NCBI RefSeq assembly: GCF_041260155.1
Contig: NC_091941.1
Location: 27,009,247 to 27,073,246, forward strand
Source of the DNA: Ptychodera flava
Lineage: Eukaryota; Hemichordata; Enteropneusta; Ptychoderidae
Reading direction: 5' to 3'
DNA: 64,000 bases
The notes below the pieces were generated by a model that was not told the origin of the DNA, made no database searches, and worked only from the letters and a program-made list of their open reading frames with translations. The position numbers were made by a program, and so were the translations under genes. Shown here piece after piece: positions 13,679 through 27,300 of this stretch. The number at the start of each line of letters is the position of its first letter. Position 1 is the stretch's first letter.

Positions 13679-14392
13679 TTAAGTAAAACCTAAAGACCAT
13701 CTATTTGCAATCTACAGGCCAAACATCAAAGCTGTCTGAACAAGTTTTAACAATTCCTACATTTCTCTTTTAATATGTCTGAATCTCAGCTCATTTGCAT
13801 TTTTGAAACTGCCATGGACAAAACACAACCCTTGATACATGACGCAGCTATGTATCAAATACCTGTATATACATAAATATCAATGTTACAGCTCGCCGTT
13901 TTTTTCAGCTGTTGTACCTTCATGGATATGGTTGATCAAGACCTATTCCAATTTAAACATCACCCTTATATCAAAATGTTATACATAAACGGTAAATTAT
14001 CTGATCATACTCTTCCCCATGATTACCCTGATTCAAGAGTGTCTTTCAAGAGTAGTATTCATAATAAGTAATTTTTGTTCTAAATTTCAGCTGAACTGCA
14101 TCCCCTTCCCAGCTGAGGCAAAATATAATTTTTGAAGTCCACTCACAAAATTTCCAAACATATGTTTACAAACATGACACTATGTCTGAAAGTCTGTGAA
14201 ACTATAGAACAGGATTAAAAGTGTCATAATCTATATTTTGTATATATATAATATATTATATTATATTTGATGGCTTAGTCCCAAGGAATGAGTGCTACAA
14301 AAAGATATTGACTTGACTTCTATACAGGTAGGACAGTATTGAAAATAAAGAGGACTGTCAGAGTAAAAGTTTGATGGCTGAAAGACCTGCTC

Positions 14393-17300
14393 TCATATTA
14401 GGTTGTTGGTGTTTTGTCTTCTGCTCTCCCTTGAGTTGCTGTTCCTAGATCTACTGCTGCTGCTGCTACTGCTCGGTCTCTCTGGTTCTGGTTCTTTGAT
14501 ACTCTGTTGTAAGGCAACTGGTGTCAGCCATTCCTGTGGTAGACAGCGCTCCACGAAGGGCATGCAGGAACTGACGTAGGCTAGCCTATTGACCCATGAT
14601 GGAATTTCTTTACCAACTAGAATCTGGTGATATTGTAGGTACAAAGAAAATAGTGTAAATTTCTTCCAGCATGACACAAAAAGATATCTGTACAACAAAA
14701 TATTATCACAAAGATACTACAACTAGAAACTATACACCATGTTCAACATTTAGCTCAATACTTACTTATTTCAAGATATTAGTTTGATCAAAAGTTAGTG
14801 GGATCAATAATACACTCAGTATGAGGTGCAGCACAACATTCATATTTTGAAACACCCTGACACAGAATATGGTATGACTGTATAACCTGTGTGCACTTGC
14901 ATACATACAAAGGATGTGTTTCAAGATAAACAAATTGATCTGACATGTTGAAATGCACAGAACTGAAACTAATGGGTTCCAAAAGGGAAAAGGTACAATG
15001 GATTTATATTACTTTTTGATTTAGAGAACAATTTTTACACCTGTTGCTGAAATTAGTGGAATTCTTTGATAGATATCCCCAAACATAGCAACTCTATAGA
15101 ACAGCTATCAGTGGCAGGGCCATGCATATGATGTGCTATGAAATGGCATCGTCGTACACCACGCCCTCTTCGGCGAGTCTTATCACCCAACGCCGAAAAG
15201 GATTTTTGCGTAGGTCAGCGGAGCGAAAATTATTGCTCTGGCTCGCGAGAATGTGAAATGGATATATACATGATAGGATAAGAAAGCCTTTTGTGGGTTA
15301 TTTTCCAAATACTACACTGTGAACAGTACAGTCTGAGTAACACTGAATCACACTAGACATAACACAGAGTAATTGGTGTGCATAGATTACTAATATCCTG
15401 TGTATATATCCATTAGATGATTATTCCCATTAGTGACAATAGCGACAATTGGAAATCAATTAAGAAATCTGAGTAGAAATCAATTTGAGAGTGAATCACA
15501 ACATTTGTCTGGCATATAATTTTTTTCTTTGCAATGTTCATTTCCATTACACATTCTTGATACTGAGACAGCCAACCCCACCTAACTCTCACAAAACTTT
15601 ACGGCAGACAAAGTGTTAACAAGAGTTCACTGCATATGTTGCCTGTCTATGTATGTTGTGCGTCAGAGTGTGTACTTGTCTGGGCATCAATTATGGAAAT
15701 TGGTTATTTCTGGATAACTTATCAAAGGTTGATGAACTTTATCATTGGTGATCAATCATAAAGATACATCAATCCTAGTTTCAACAAAATTGAAAAACAT
15801 TAAATGATGTAATTGCATTAATTTTTGCAACAACTAACGGTAAATTTTGGCAGATACAACCAATAGGAAATACATTCCAAAGGATAAAGTTCTGAGCACC
15901 AAGGACACAGAGGGTTACCCCTTTGAGCGCCAACGTCAATTTTTGTCGCCTTTATAAAATATAGCCCCGTCAATTATTTTCAGATTGTTGCCAAATTTTT
16001 TATCAAAAACTGTAGCCAATGAAATGTGATGTCCATTTGGTCAAAATTATCAAATAATTACCAAAGTATTCATAAAAATGTTGCAATAAAATTTTGGTGG
16101 GAAAAATTACAGCACTCAAAGAGTTAAAATGTCACAATACTAAACATTTTATTATTCCATTCACTATCACGATTCCTGCAACTCTTTAATTTGCAAGACA
16201 TGGCAGCACTCACCTTTGCAAGTTCCTCAGAAAAATGATTGCAATTTTTATGCATGAGATGATATTTGTCTCCTTTGAAAGCTTTGCCTAATTCTTCTAC
16301 AATTAATTTAACTTCTTCTGGCGTGAAGTCAGTTGTTCCTAGGTAAATAGACTCTCTGAAAAACAAGCAAAGTAGCATACTCTGTGAATGTGAACTACAT
16401 GTAATAATGACAAACAAAGTTCAATATTGTACAAATTCCAAAATTATCATATTTCTAGATTTCCTCATATTGAAAATTAACTGCAGCCACATATATGCAT
16501 ATTGATTCAATAGCTTATACAGATTTAAATTTGCCTTGTTTGATGTGAAACTACTACAATGACATACAGCATAAGGCTATTTACAGCCCTACAAATCATT
16601 ATTCAAAGAACATCTCATGGTAACAGCAATAACCATTGACAATTATGGAAGAATGTACAACATTTTTACCTTCCCTATTTTAATCCTCTGTTATGTCACT
16701 TTTCCAAGCAAATGCAAAACATGTTTAGGAATGTCAAAGTAACTTACATCATGTATCATAAATGATATTTTTTCCTTTCATGGAAATACATGTATGGATT
16801 TTAGGTTTGTCTCACTGTCTGTCAACATGTATAAATTAGTATATTTACACTTTCTATTTTACACTAATAATTTTCTGAGATTCTCTCTAACTTTCCGGGT
16901 GTTTGGTAATATACATGTATTCAAGTACAACCTAAAAAGCTAAATGTTGAAGTTTGATATTAAAAATTTGCATATTATTCTAATAGCAAACATTTGCACT
17001 GTACTATAAATGTGTTTCCATAGTGATTTGGTCAATATTTTCTAAGGTTCTATGTGATTGATGGTGTGTGTTGATATATTGGCCAAAATTCAGTACAAAA
17101 TGTTGTTATATTGCATAATACAATTTTGAATCATGCCTTATTGGTTTTTAGATGTATATTTTGGATCGCATATTTTCACTTGGATTTTGCTTGCTGTACA
17201 CACATAAATAATTGTATTCGTACACTTCTGAGGCATCTCTTTGCCACTTTCAAAACTGCAGTAGCTTTGATACTTTATATCTGTCTGATGTGACAGATAA

Positions 17301-20300
17301 CTAAGCTTGAATTATTGACACTTTGGGATCCCTTTCTCTTGTAGATTTCCTTGTGAACTATTGGCCAAGCACAACCACAAGTATCAATTGAAAATGAATC
17401 TGGACCATATTAAGAGAAAGGCTGTACTAAAACCACATCCTGGTCTGATTGGCTACTTGTCAGTAGAGTGTAGAAGATACTCAATACTTTTCAAATGGTG
17501 ACAAATGCACATTAAAATACATTTTGAACTGTATTTGAAATTGCATCAAGATTTGAGTTTTTCTTTTTTATCCCTGATTGGGTTCAAAATTAAAACCTAA
17601 CATCAGCAGTTACCTCTTGATATGGAACAGCAAAGTATCTACCGGTAAAATAAATTTAAGCTATGCTCTATTAAAAGCCAACTAAACTTTCTTGCCAGGA
17701 AAATAATTTTGAAAAGAAAGGTCTCATAATATCAATAAAATAAAATTAAAATATCATCAATGAAAATTTACACATTTTTCATTCAATTTACATTTAACGA
17801 CATTGTTTTGTGACTGCACGCAGCTGTAACTTTGAAATGAAAAGAACACTGAGTCAGTTTCAGTGACTTGATGGTACACGCTCACTGTATTCTTTGTGTG
17901 ACAGAAATCAAGCATCACTTGTAGTATCTCTAACAACTGATGATTGACTCAAGGAGAAAGGACAGTCTCTCTGTAAATATTTGACATATCATGGTCAACT
18001 TGTTTTCGGCAATTTTAATCATGGATGCGACGGTTAAAGGTCAGATGAATAATGACATGAAAGTAACATATGTGTGTTGTTAGAAGAGAAACAGGAATAT
18101 GTTTGGTGGGATGTCGCATGTCATTTGTTGCGTAAACTGCCTGTACATCATCACAAAATCATCATAAAATGTAAGGTAAAATGAAACATGACTAAAAATG
18201 GTGCTACAAAAAGTTGTTTCAAAGCAAACTGGCCTGCTTAGCTTATTCATCTTCAATTGGAACTGATGTGAAACAAAAGTCACATACATGTACGTGCACT
18301 GACAAAATGTTGCTTTGTAATGTACCTTAATAATTACATTCAAATTTTTTCAAACAGTGATCTGTTTTTCATTGTTATTCAGGGTATCTATGCACTAATG
18401 ATCAATATAGATGAGTCGGAATAGACTACTGCCCATATGTCTTGGGCTGTTACCGGTATACAGATAATTCCAACCTTTGCCCACCTTTCCATGTCAGATT
18501 TAGGTTCCTTCTTAAAAGTTAAGAGTATGGGAACAAAATCTGGATTTGATACTATCTTTACACTAGAAATACCTGTAGGCTTTGTGTACACGTGAAAATA
18601 AATGAAAACAGGTGGAATTTTGTTTCTAGTTCATAAATTGATGAGGTTTCGACAGGCTCCCTTCTTTATAACATTTTTGTTGTCACTTTTTCAAAGGTGA
18701 CCGACAAGCTGACAACAATTTGAAAATCTTTCATCAGATCAAAACAGTTATGCACATGGTATTATAACCAGCAGATTTTTAAAAAAACAATGGCCTATGT
18801 TATTGCAAACAACAAAGGCTGATAAATTTAAATGTAAAATGTTTTTAGAAAAATCCTGTGCAATTTTCCAGTGAATCCACCTTTTCACACTGAAGGTCAC
18901 AATCTTATATAGAATGTACACTGTTACTATCTTGGACTGTGCTGTATATATCATGATGACATTAATATCATTGATTTCTTCCTTGATGAAAATTTGAACC
19001 AGGCTGCGGTGCATTGACTTGACAAGTATGTTAACAATGTTCTGGACAGTGAAATTGCATGTTAAATATCTGTAATTAACTCTGACATAACTTCGGTTTT
19101 AACATTTAATCAGTGTGGCTTTGATGGGAGAGGTAATAGAATTGTGATGGTATAATTTGAACCCTCAAATAGACCTACATTGGATGTTATTCTGCAAATT
19201 ACAACTACAATATTCCAATACATACAAATAGCTTTTGCATAAAGGGCAGGGCATAGGCTATATTTTATGATTCATATTCATCTCTCAGTGGACCCCCTCA
19301 GCCCAAATGGTTGATTGAGCAAACAAATTAAGTCACCTTTTCCCAACACTCCTGACTGGATACTCAATCCATCAATCATCATACGTTAGGGTAACACACA
19401 ATATTATCAAAATTTCTTTTCATGAAATAAGTATGGTCGAAATTCAATAACATGTACACTGCTATGCAATGGAATAGTGTTGCTTTTCAATGTACAAATC
19501 ATCCAAATAATGTAAGCATTACCTGTTCTGACTCATCAACTATAAATACCCTCAGAAGAATGAAAGTGTCAAGGACAAAACAAGCCAGTGAGGGTAGACT
19601 TCAATGGAAAGGCCTTGAGGCAATAAAAAGGTAAATAACTTGACTAGGTACAGTAGGGACAGTCAGGTAATAATTATTACAGACCTTGATAGAAAAACTT
19701 ATTCTAAACCCTTTCAACAGTGGAATTTGTTACATGCCCTATGTTTTCAACAGGGTGGGTGGATCTATACACTGAGATGCAGGGGTGGAAGGGTTAAAGG
19801 AAGCGATAAATGTAGAGTACTACAGAACCTAGTGGCTTGTCATTTCTCCACAATTTACTTCTGCATTCATGTGTTACTAATGCCAATGGACAGAGAAGCA
19901 AATGGACATTTCTGTCATAGCTATGAATCTTCCCTAGCTCTCAGTACAGTTCTGGCTAGCTTTACCCTGATAAATGATGAAAGATCACAGGAATGCCTGA
20001 CTGAACCAAGCAAAAATTTTGAGTAAATTGAGACCAGAGGATATAATTGTAGAAGACTTACTTGAATCTGAACTGTTCTCCTAGTTCCTCAGGGTTCTTG
20101 GGCATTATTTCAAAAACCCCACTCAGTGGGAAAGGGTGACCTCCATATGCATACTCTGTGATAGATGAGACAAAAAATGAATTTCCTCATCAATATTTCA
20201 GTGATGGTGAACAATGTTTTGTATTACTAGTGGTCATTTATCCTTGCATGGAGTAACACCGTAACTATCACAATGGATGAAACAATGGTGGATACAAAGC

Positions 20301-22758
20301 ACACAAAGAAGCTATTCAAAAATATGGTACCTTGAAATTTAATCCCGGTCAACTTTCTTTCAAAGCATTTCAGAGGATTATGACACTAAAAATAGAATTG
20401 GCAATCTGTCTGGCTGTTTTAACAAAGACTGTGCAAAGTGTTGGGTCAATTTTCGGGAATTTCAAGATGCAGACAAAAACACCAGATGATATCTGGAAGT
20501 ATTTTACTAAATTTAACCTTGGATTGAATACTACTTTTTGTGAAAGACTGACATTTAAAATATTGTAATTCATAACAAACTGACAATTATCATATACACT
20601 GTGTTGTAGAATACTAGGATCCAGTTACCTGTACCAAAAGCTTCAATTCCTGAATGAAACACTCCGATGCCTAAAGATGAGGTGTATTCATTGGTCCAGA
20701 ACTAGGAAAAAGTATGAAAATTATTAGTGAACAAACCTACATGTAAATAAAAGCCATATTGTTTACGCTTTTGCCTTGAGTTTGCATTATGATAATTCAG
20801 AAATATTTAGAATATTAATATGTATTACATGTTTCATCCATTTCAGTGTCTCATCTGTTGCATTTGATAAACAGCAGGTTTGTAGATTCTCCTTTGTTGA
20901 TGTATATGTGCATGAAAAAATGTTCACAAAGTGGTTAGAACTGGGGATGAATTTAACTTTATTCCATAAAAACTGAAAAAACTGAGAGCGTGGCTAAACC
21001 ATTCATACTATATACAATTTAATGACTGTAAGACAATGTTTTAATAGGTGCTCTGTTGTAAACTAACAACTAGGCTGCACTAAATTGTTAAGATCTGGCT
21101 ACATATACAATTTGTATTTACTGAATGCTATTTTGTTATATGTAACTGATGCCAAACATACTAGAGGTGAACAGTAGACTACAAATAAGGCAGTGATGAT
21201 TAATGTACTCAGGGTATCAGAAGAGGCACCATAGCAAGTATCAGTTTCTCCTTACACTGCATGCTGTGTAATACACTGCACACTGTGAAACACAGTCCCT
21301 CCACACACTGTTCAAAGTATATGCCTCTGGAATGTCAAGGCTTCTGTGTTTGTTTTTCTTTCTCAATAATCGTGGTAGAACATCCTTGTGAGAAAAAACT
21401 TTCAGTCCCTTTAACCAAGGATATAATAATAGAGGCTTAGTAATTTATTAGTAATGTGTTACAAATGGTAATCTTTTCTTGTTTTCTTGGCTGGCCTAGA
21501 GGAGTGTAAACACTTTTAAAAATTGTTATTTAACCTAGCATAAGTGAGTCAAATCATAGACAGTAGAGGGGGTACTGTCTATGGTCAAATGGACAGTTAC
21601 TGCCTTATTGTGTGCCTGAGTGTGACAAGTTCTCACGTTTACTGAGATTTCACAGTGTGTGGGAATATCCTCTCAAAAGGTTAACAAGTGTCACTTTTCA
21701 TCTCTGTGAGGATGTGATAAGTGGAGATGGAAAGTTCACAATGAATATGGGTTGACCATACAGGTGCATCCAGATGTTCAAACGAATAATTAGGATAAAA
21801 ATAACTCAAATTACACTCAGAACACTAGAATTCAGAATTAATTTCTACAGGCTAATATTTGATTTGCAGTTAGCTCTACCATGACAAATTCAGTGACAAT
21901 CACCTTTCCCATTGAGGTTGGCCTTGGGTATTTACCAAAACAAATGCTCATGGTCGAAATTATAATACTGACACAACACAACACGCTGTCCTTATCTTTT
22001 CTGGGTTACTCATTGAAAAACAGAAACTAAATTGTGACCTTTATGTCAATATTAGTGTTGTACCAAATTTTCTGAAATGATATAATTATAGCATAGACAG
22101 TAACCCTGTACTTTCCATGATTATAGCAATTATCTGCAGGGACCAACAAATTTGAGATAGTAATCCATAAGGTCACTCTCTTGGTTACAGGAGTGTTGAT
22201 TATTAATAAAGTAATTATGCGCCACACTAGCAATTATTTTCTGAATTCGACTTCGTGTGACACGCAGACCATCCGTGATGGAGGGTCTGTAAGTGACACT
22301 ATATACCCTTTTAGTAAAATCGCCAATTCACTGACTTATAGTACCCTCTGCTAGAAATTCCAACAGCGTGTGCTCTTTCCTCATTTATCATAGCAAACAG
22401 TGGCTACACAGGGTTACAGACGCAAGAACTTAAGTCCAACAGATCACGGCTGCTAAATGGCTACGGTTTGACATTGGGTAATCTTCAACGTATCCAGGAA
22501 AACAGATTAGAAAAACGACAGCCCCTTTAACTTTAAGGCCATTGTTGGTTTTTATGAGTTCATTTGTTGTATTGCCTAGTTTCCTGTAATTATTTTGAAT
22601 GATTCAAGAAGGTTCCTGTGTATTTCTGTGTCGGATGCATCTGACCATAGTCAGAAATAGACAAACAATTGAACCATGAATGAATTCCACCGGAGGAAAA
22701 GAAAATCGCAGTTACTTACCATGTCGTAGACATTCAAACGAACAGGTTCATTAGCCAT
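14393..22758 (-). CDS. DESI2: Deubiquitinase/deSUMOylase DESI2 (PPPDE peptidase)
   Basis: Coding exons on the minus strand: 22758-22720, 20701-20629, 20155-20062, 16355-16214 and 14623-14393 (stop TGA). All junctions are GT-AG and phases agree; 579 nt give 192 residues (human DESI2 194). The first exon encodes [13 protein letters not shown]. The PPPDE fold follows: [60 protein letters not shown] and CLPQEWLTP. The expected thiol-protease pair is present as His29 (GVFHSG) and Cys107 (KNCNHF). Family members are cytoplasmic cysteine isopeptidases acting on ubiquitin or SUMO conjugates. The C-terminal tail is unlike vertebrate DESI2, being Ser/Arg-rich (a run of seven Ser, then [12 protein letters not shown]). 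The gene diverges from the unknown plus-strand gene across a CpG-rich promoter. Confidence 0.95.
15143..15252. other. CpG-rich patch inside DESI2 intron 4
   Basis: This short island has many more CG dinucleotides than the surrounding AT-rich intron (for example TCTTCGGCGAG, CAACGCCGAAAAGG, CAGCGGAGCGAAAA, CTCGCGAGAA). It could be a recent insertion or a regulatory site. I see no terminal repeats or gene in it. Confidence 0.35.
15919..16123. mobile_element. 205-bp TTAA-type MITE
   Basis: The left end CCCTTTGAGCGCC follows TTAC (15915-15918), apparently a mutated TTAA. The right end, read on the other strand, is CTCTTTGAGTGCTG next to an intact TTAA at 16124-16127. The interior is AT-rich and non-coding. 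It lies in DESI2 intron 4, about 90 bases from the exon 4 donor. Confidence 0.6.
19709..19793 (+). mobile_element. 85-bp TTAA-type MITE, diverged copy
   Basis: The left end CCCTTTCAACAG and right end GGGGTGGAAGGG form the same inverted pair, at the same 85-bp spacing, as the copies at 23608 and 40323. TTAA is intact on the right (19794-19797) and degraded on the left. It lies in DESI2 intron 3. Confidence 0.5.
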
Positions 22759-23252
22759 AACTTAAAATAGTTAGCGTTACCGGTATAATAAACAACACCA
22801 GGAACTACGAACTATTCCGAACATGGGAACAACAGTTGAGACCGACGTATGTTTTTTTCGTAAAAACGCCACTTCCGGGTATTCCCTAATTCCTCTCGGT
22901 TTACAGCACGGTTTACGGATTTAAGACTTGTCTGAATGATATAGGTATAACACTACTAAACAAAAATGAACATATCAGAAATATCACGATGAAATAGCCA
23001 CGTAGGAGACTATATTCGCCGGTGTGAGCTTTTTCAACGGTGACAATACAGTTCGTTGGCCTCATATACCACTACGCAATATTGTTTGCGCATAATGACG
23101 TCATTCTTGCGTGACGTTCGCGCCGTGCTGAAAAGTACGACGCTGTACGAGATCTGACCTTCTGCTGCTTGCGGAATGGCGGTCCATTCGAAAGGAGATA
23201 ATTAAAACTTTATTCACAGGTGTTAGCATTAGCCTTTGGAATTTTCAATAAG
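22759..23252. promoter_or_regulatory. Shared divergent promoter, DESI2 / unknown gene
   Basis: The DESI2 start codon (22758, minus) and the probable non-coding first exon of the plus-strand gene (ending at donor AAG/GTAGGT, 23252) lie head to head. The interval is clearly richer in CpG than its surroundings and contains TGACGTCA (23098-23105), the consensus CRE/ATF palindrome, followed shortly by a second TGACGT-like site. The CRE is seen directly; its use is inferred. Confidence 0.6.
23176..23205 (+). other. Upstream open reading frame in 5' UTR
   Basis: A nine-codon frame (MAVHSKGDN, stop TAA) starts at an ATG inside GGAATGGCGG, a good initiation context. It lies in the inferred first exon of the plus-strand gene whose main start is at 24346. 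If that exon is correct, the uORF would be read before the main frame and could dampen its translation. Confidence 0.4.
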
Positions 23253-23607
23253 GTAGGTATTCTTCGAGAAATTATTATTACTGGTTGCATCAGTGACGGT
23301 GTCGCTTGCATTTAGCACAGTCACTCGTGATCTATTCAGCTCTTGGACTATTCGCCTATATAGACGCGTGTACACAAGCGAGGGTTTTTTTCTCGCATTG
23401 AGTCGAGTGCCTGTGCTCTGACAGTGACCCATCTGACTGTTCCTTTTACGTGTTTTGTTGGACAGTACATAAATTAGTAAACCATTGCACAATACCTTTC
23501 GTTTTTAAGTTTTAAGATGTGATATTATATGAATGGAAATGGGTTGAAATCGTCTAAAGTGTTTACAGTTACTGTTGTAAACTTGTCGATGTCATGTCTG
23601 GTCTTAA

Positions 23608-23692
23608 CCCTTTCACCCCCAGCTCCCTGTATACAGGTCCAACTTTACCATAGAAAACAATGGATTTGGGACAAACCATGGTGGTGAAAGGG
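23608..23692 (+). mobile_element. 85-bp TTAA-flanked MITE, best copy
   Basis: TTAA lies at 23604-23607 and 23693-23696. The ends are CCCTTTCACCCCCAG and, inverted, CCCTTTCACCACC. The interior is nearly identical to the copy at 40323-40407, so both are probably recent. It has no coding capacity. Confidence 0.8.
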
Positions 23693-24345
23693 TTAAACTC
23701 TTCCTTTTCAAAGATTCTGTATCTTTTAATATATTGCATTCTTGTTGTGTGTATCAGTAGTACTAGTAGCATGATGGTTTGTTAAATCATTTGTGTGATT
23801 TCAATCATTTTGTTTGATTTGAATTCTGATGTGATGTTGCTTGTTTCATGTTGTTGGTGCTATAAATTTTTGCATGGACTGTCTGCTTCCCTAAAAGCAT
23901 TGCTTCACAATCATTGACCTGTACACTTTTTTCAATTTCCACTCTGATATGATGTTTTCTCATTGCAAAAAAAAAATACCCTCAGTTCAGAAAATAATAC
24001 CTATGTACAGTTCATCATCTTGTAAAGACCTTCCGCCTCGATGAATCATTCTTTAGAAATCTATTTATGTGATGTAGACTATCATGACACTGCAAAGATG
24101 TTGTCTGTGCTGTCGATGACAGGTTTTAACAAATTTTCTGATACAGTAGATTGGTTATGGTCAAGAAATGTTTAGTACAAAATAATGAAAATTTCATTAT
24201 GATCAATAAAATTTGAGCAACATAACAGTAATACAAAGAGTTATTGCATACATTAACTGTCCAATGTCATTTCTTTGTATCTAGGTTGTCAAAGTGTCGA
24301 ACAAAGTCATCAACAGCCTCCCTTCACTTTTGACAACTCTTGAAG

Positions 24346-27300
24346 ATGAGTTTGTTAAAGTTCAAGTTCTCAGAGATGGACACAAGACTTGTGAGGCATG
24401 GTAGCAGAGTATTTAAGTTCAAAATACAGTACCACAGTGAAAAGTCAAGGTAGGTTGTCTAAAATTTTTCAAAGTTTGTTACTTATGTCAATCAGGTTGA
24501 TGTTTAGTTTTCTATTTTTCAAGTCTGAAGACTAAGCCATATCAACCTGGAATACACATATATATTGATTGTATACTAATGATGCTGATGATTTTATCTT
24601 ATTTGTCACAGATTACCCTGCAGTGATGAAACAGCACAGAAGGAAGTTGAGGTAAAGAAATAATTTCAGTAAAATACAAACACAATGCCATCACAATGTT
24701 ATTTTCCACCTAAATCATCCACTGTACTTTAGGTAGGAGAATAAAAAAATATATTTTTATGTCAAAAAATGATGAAAATATTATGAAAAGTTGCAGGTAA
24801 GAATGATAAGCTGGAAGAAGGTCATGTCAAGCTGCTTGGCATAGTATCAGGTAACCGTTTCAGCATTATGTTTTACCAACAGCAAATTATCAAAGTTATC
24901 TTTATGGATCCGGATGCCTTGCAGCCCTTGAAGACGGATCATTTCTTGGCATTTCCCTGTATCCTTTGTAACTCAAAGGAAGATACCAGACTGAGTATAT
25001 TGCAAAGCAGTGATTGAAAGATTGACAATCAGCAAACCAGTGTTTGAGTGAGGTGTAGATATCTATGAATCATTTAGGATGCACTTCAATATGTATCTCT
25101 TTGCACCAGTGTCTGAGAACAGTGTTCCGGTATTTGTGTAGTGCCCCTTCTCAACGAATTTCAGTAATATGCTCTGCACACATTTCACAAACAAATAGCA
25201 ACAAATATTTTGCCTTAACTAAGTTGTATTATACAAGATAAACTACAGTGGAAGACTGCAAGAAAGTTAGAGTTCTATCACAGGGAGCAGAAATTAAATG
25301 CCCACCCGAATGTATTCAATATATACTTACTTGACCGAGATGATAATGATGATTCAATCTCTGGTAAGACTTGCCATTTCAGTTTGAGTTACTGGTTGTG
25401 TAATTACTTTTAGGAGCACACACACCATACAGATCATGATACGTTTTCACATTTTATGGTAAAATTCTATCACTTTCTCATTCCGTCACTTGCTTGTATA
25501 GCACAAAAACAAACCGGTCAATGCTTCCATAAAATACCTTCAAGATATGATGGAGCTGAACAAGATCTGTGTTGCCTTACAGGCTGAAAATTCTTTCATG
25601 AAATTGAAATCTGTGTAGATGTGTTTACTCTCCAAGTGTGCTGTTTGTGATAAGTTTGAAATGAATATCATTGCTCATTGAATAAAGTCTATAGAAATAG
25701 TTGAATGAAAATATAATAAAATACACAAATATTTTAAATTAGCTTTGAGGAGATAAAAATGAGATCCCACTATGCGATTCCTATCAAGTTTGAATGATTG
25801 AAATATGAATTTGTGTGATGCCATTTCCAGAACATTTTGCCAAAAAAATCGTTAGCAGAATCAAAATTCAAAAATAGACCTGCTGTGGAACTATGTATAC
25901 ATCTGCTTATCTTCTGTGTATTAAGACACCATTAGTATTGGTACAAAATAGTATCTGTTGTCGTTTTCATTACTATATGTCACTGTCAGTAGAAACTGTT
26001 CTCCTGTCTGTGTGATGGACTTGGGATTTGTGAATTTCAGCTTCCCAGTACATGTAATGCATTTGATCTGAATTTTCACCTCGCTATTGGGAGAATTTTA
26101 CAGCCATTGTAGTCATCAATAATTTCTAGAAAATTTACATTCCCATTCTGCGATGTGTTCATAATTCCCAAAATGCACCTATGAACAAAAAAAGAGATGA
26201 CAGAATAAAGCCAAGCTTAACAAATACCAGATTTTAAATTCATATTTTGCTAAACTGTAATATTTCAGAAAGAAGAGCTGAAGCAGCAGAAACAGATCAT
26301 CAGGTACTTAATTACCAGAGTAAGATATAGAGAACTCTAGTATCGCATGTAGTTTACCGAACAAAAATACATGCCTATTCATAGTCCATAATTGAAGACA
26401 TCTTCTCAGATTTAATGGAGAAATGAAATGAATATTGCTTCCCAGTTGGTTAAACTTGTTAATCTTTTCTCCTTGTTTAAAGGCAGAGCAGGTTTCGTGT
26501 TCAGTACTAGTCTTACATTTTGCTTATTTATTGTTTTCTAGTACTTTTATATTGGCTTCATCTACATCTTTCTCTTCCAATAAATAGATAAATGTGGTAC
26601 TCCCTGAAGCCATACCAATTTGTTGTACTGTTTCAAAGCCCAAATGCATTATTTTGGAATGTAATTACAATATATTTGTAAAATGATGTTTCACTGTTCC
26701 AAATCTCCAATAAGCAGAGAATTCCAGTTCAAGATACATCAGAACAGAACGTTGAAACAACTCCCATGAGAGATGAAAGTCATCCAGCGAGCAAAACAAG
26801 GAAGACTTTACCTTCGAACAGTGACAAGTATGTATGGTTATGACACTTAACTATGCTGACTTGGACTACTGGTGCATTTTTTTAACAGATTGAAATTAAT
26901 AAATTTCACAATTCTTTTTCGTGGCCTGGTCTGTTAATGAGACTGAAAGTGATGTGAAATTTCACATCAATATGACCAAATTTCACTTCACCAATATTTC
27001 TGTCAATGGTTTCCAAATTTATTTACCAGGTGGGGACTATGTCATTAACAATGACTTGTTCATCAATCAAATTAGCGTGACCACAGGAAAGATACTTTGC
27101 AGAGTTGAGTTGAGTTAGAACTCCATTTCACCATGAACAGTACTGTAACCTGCTGAAATGTTTTAATTTTCAAGACTATCTGAATGGTTGTGTAGAAATA
27201 CCTGTTTCCATGTTTGCTCAAATACGTATTTCAACAATCACAGGGTAAAGTCACAGAGAAAGAGAACTGAAGCTGTAGTCAAGCAGTATGCACTGAGAAG

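Larger units (their letters stand above)
5951..14392. other. Gene-free stretch between CCDC97 and DESI2
   Basis: I saw no supported exon. The DESI2 3' UTR probably occupies some of it, since DESI2 runs on the minus strand and ends at 14393. A minus-strand AATAAA at 8943-8948 is one possible distal end, which is unproven. The stretch also holds a 773-bp TTAA-flanked repeat (7213-7985), a 351-bp repeat (13328-13678), a short (AAAT)n run near 11084-11099 and a 22-bp direct duplication near 11134-11175. The longest open frame (12224-12571, minus) shows no family resemblance. Confidence 0.45.

Noticed and set aside
19640-20026. 128-residue open frame in DESI2 intron 3
   Set aside because: It is on the opposite strand to DESI2, runs through an 85-bp MITE and has no splice or family support.
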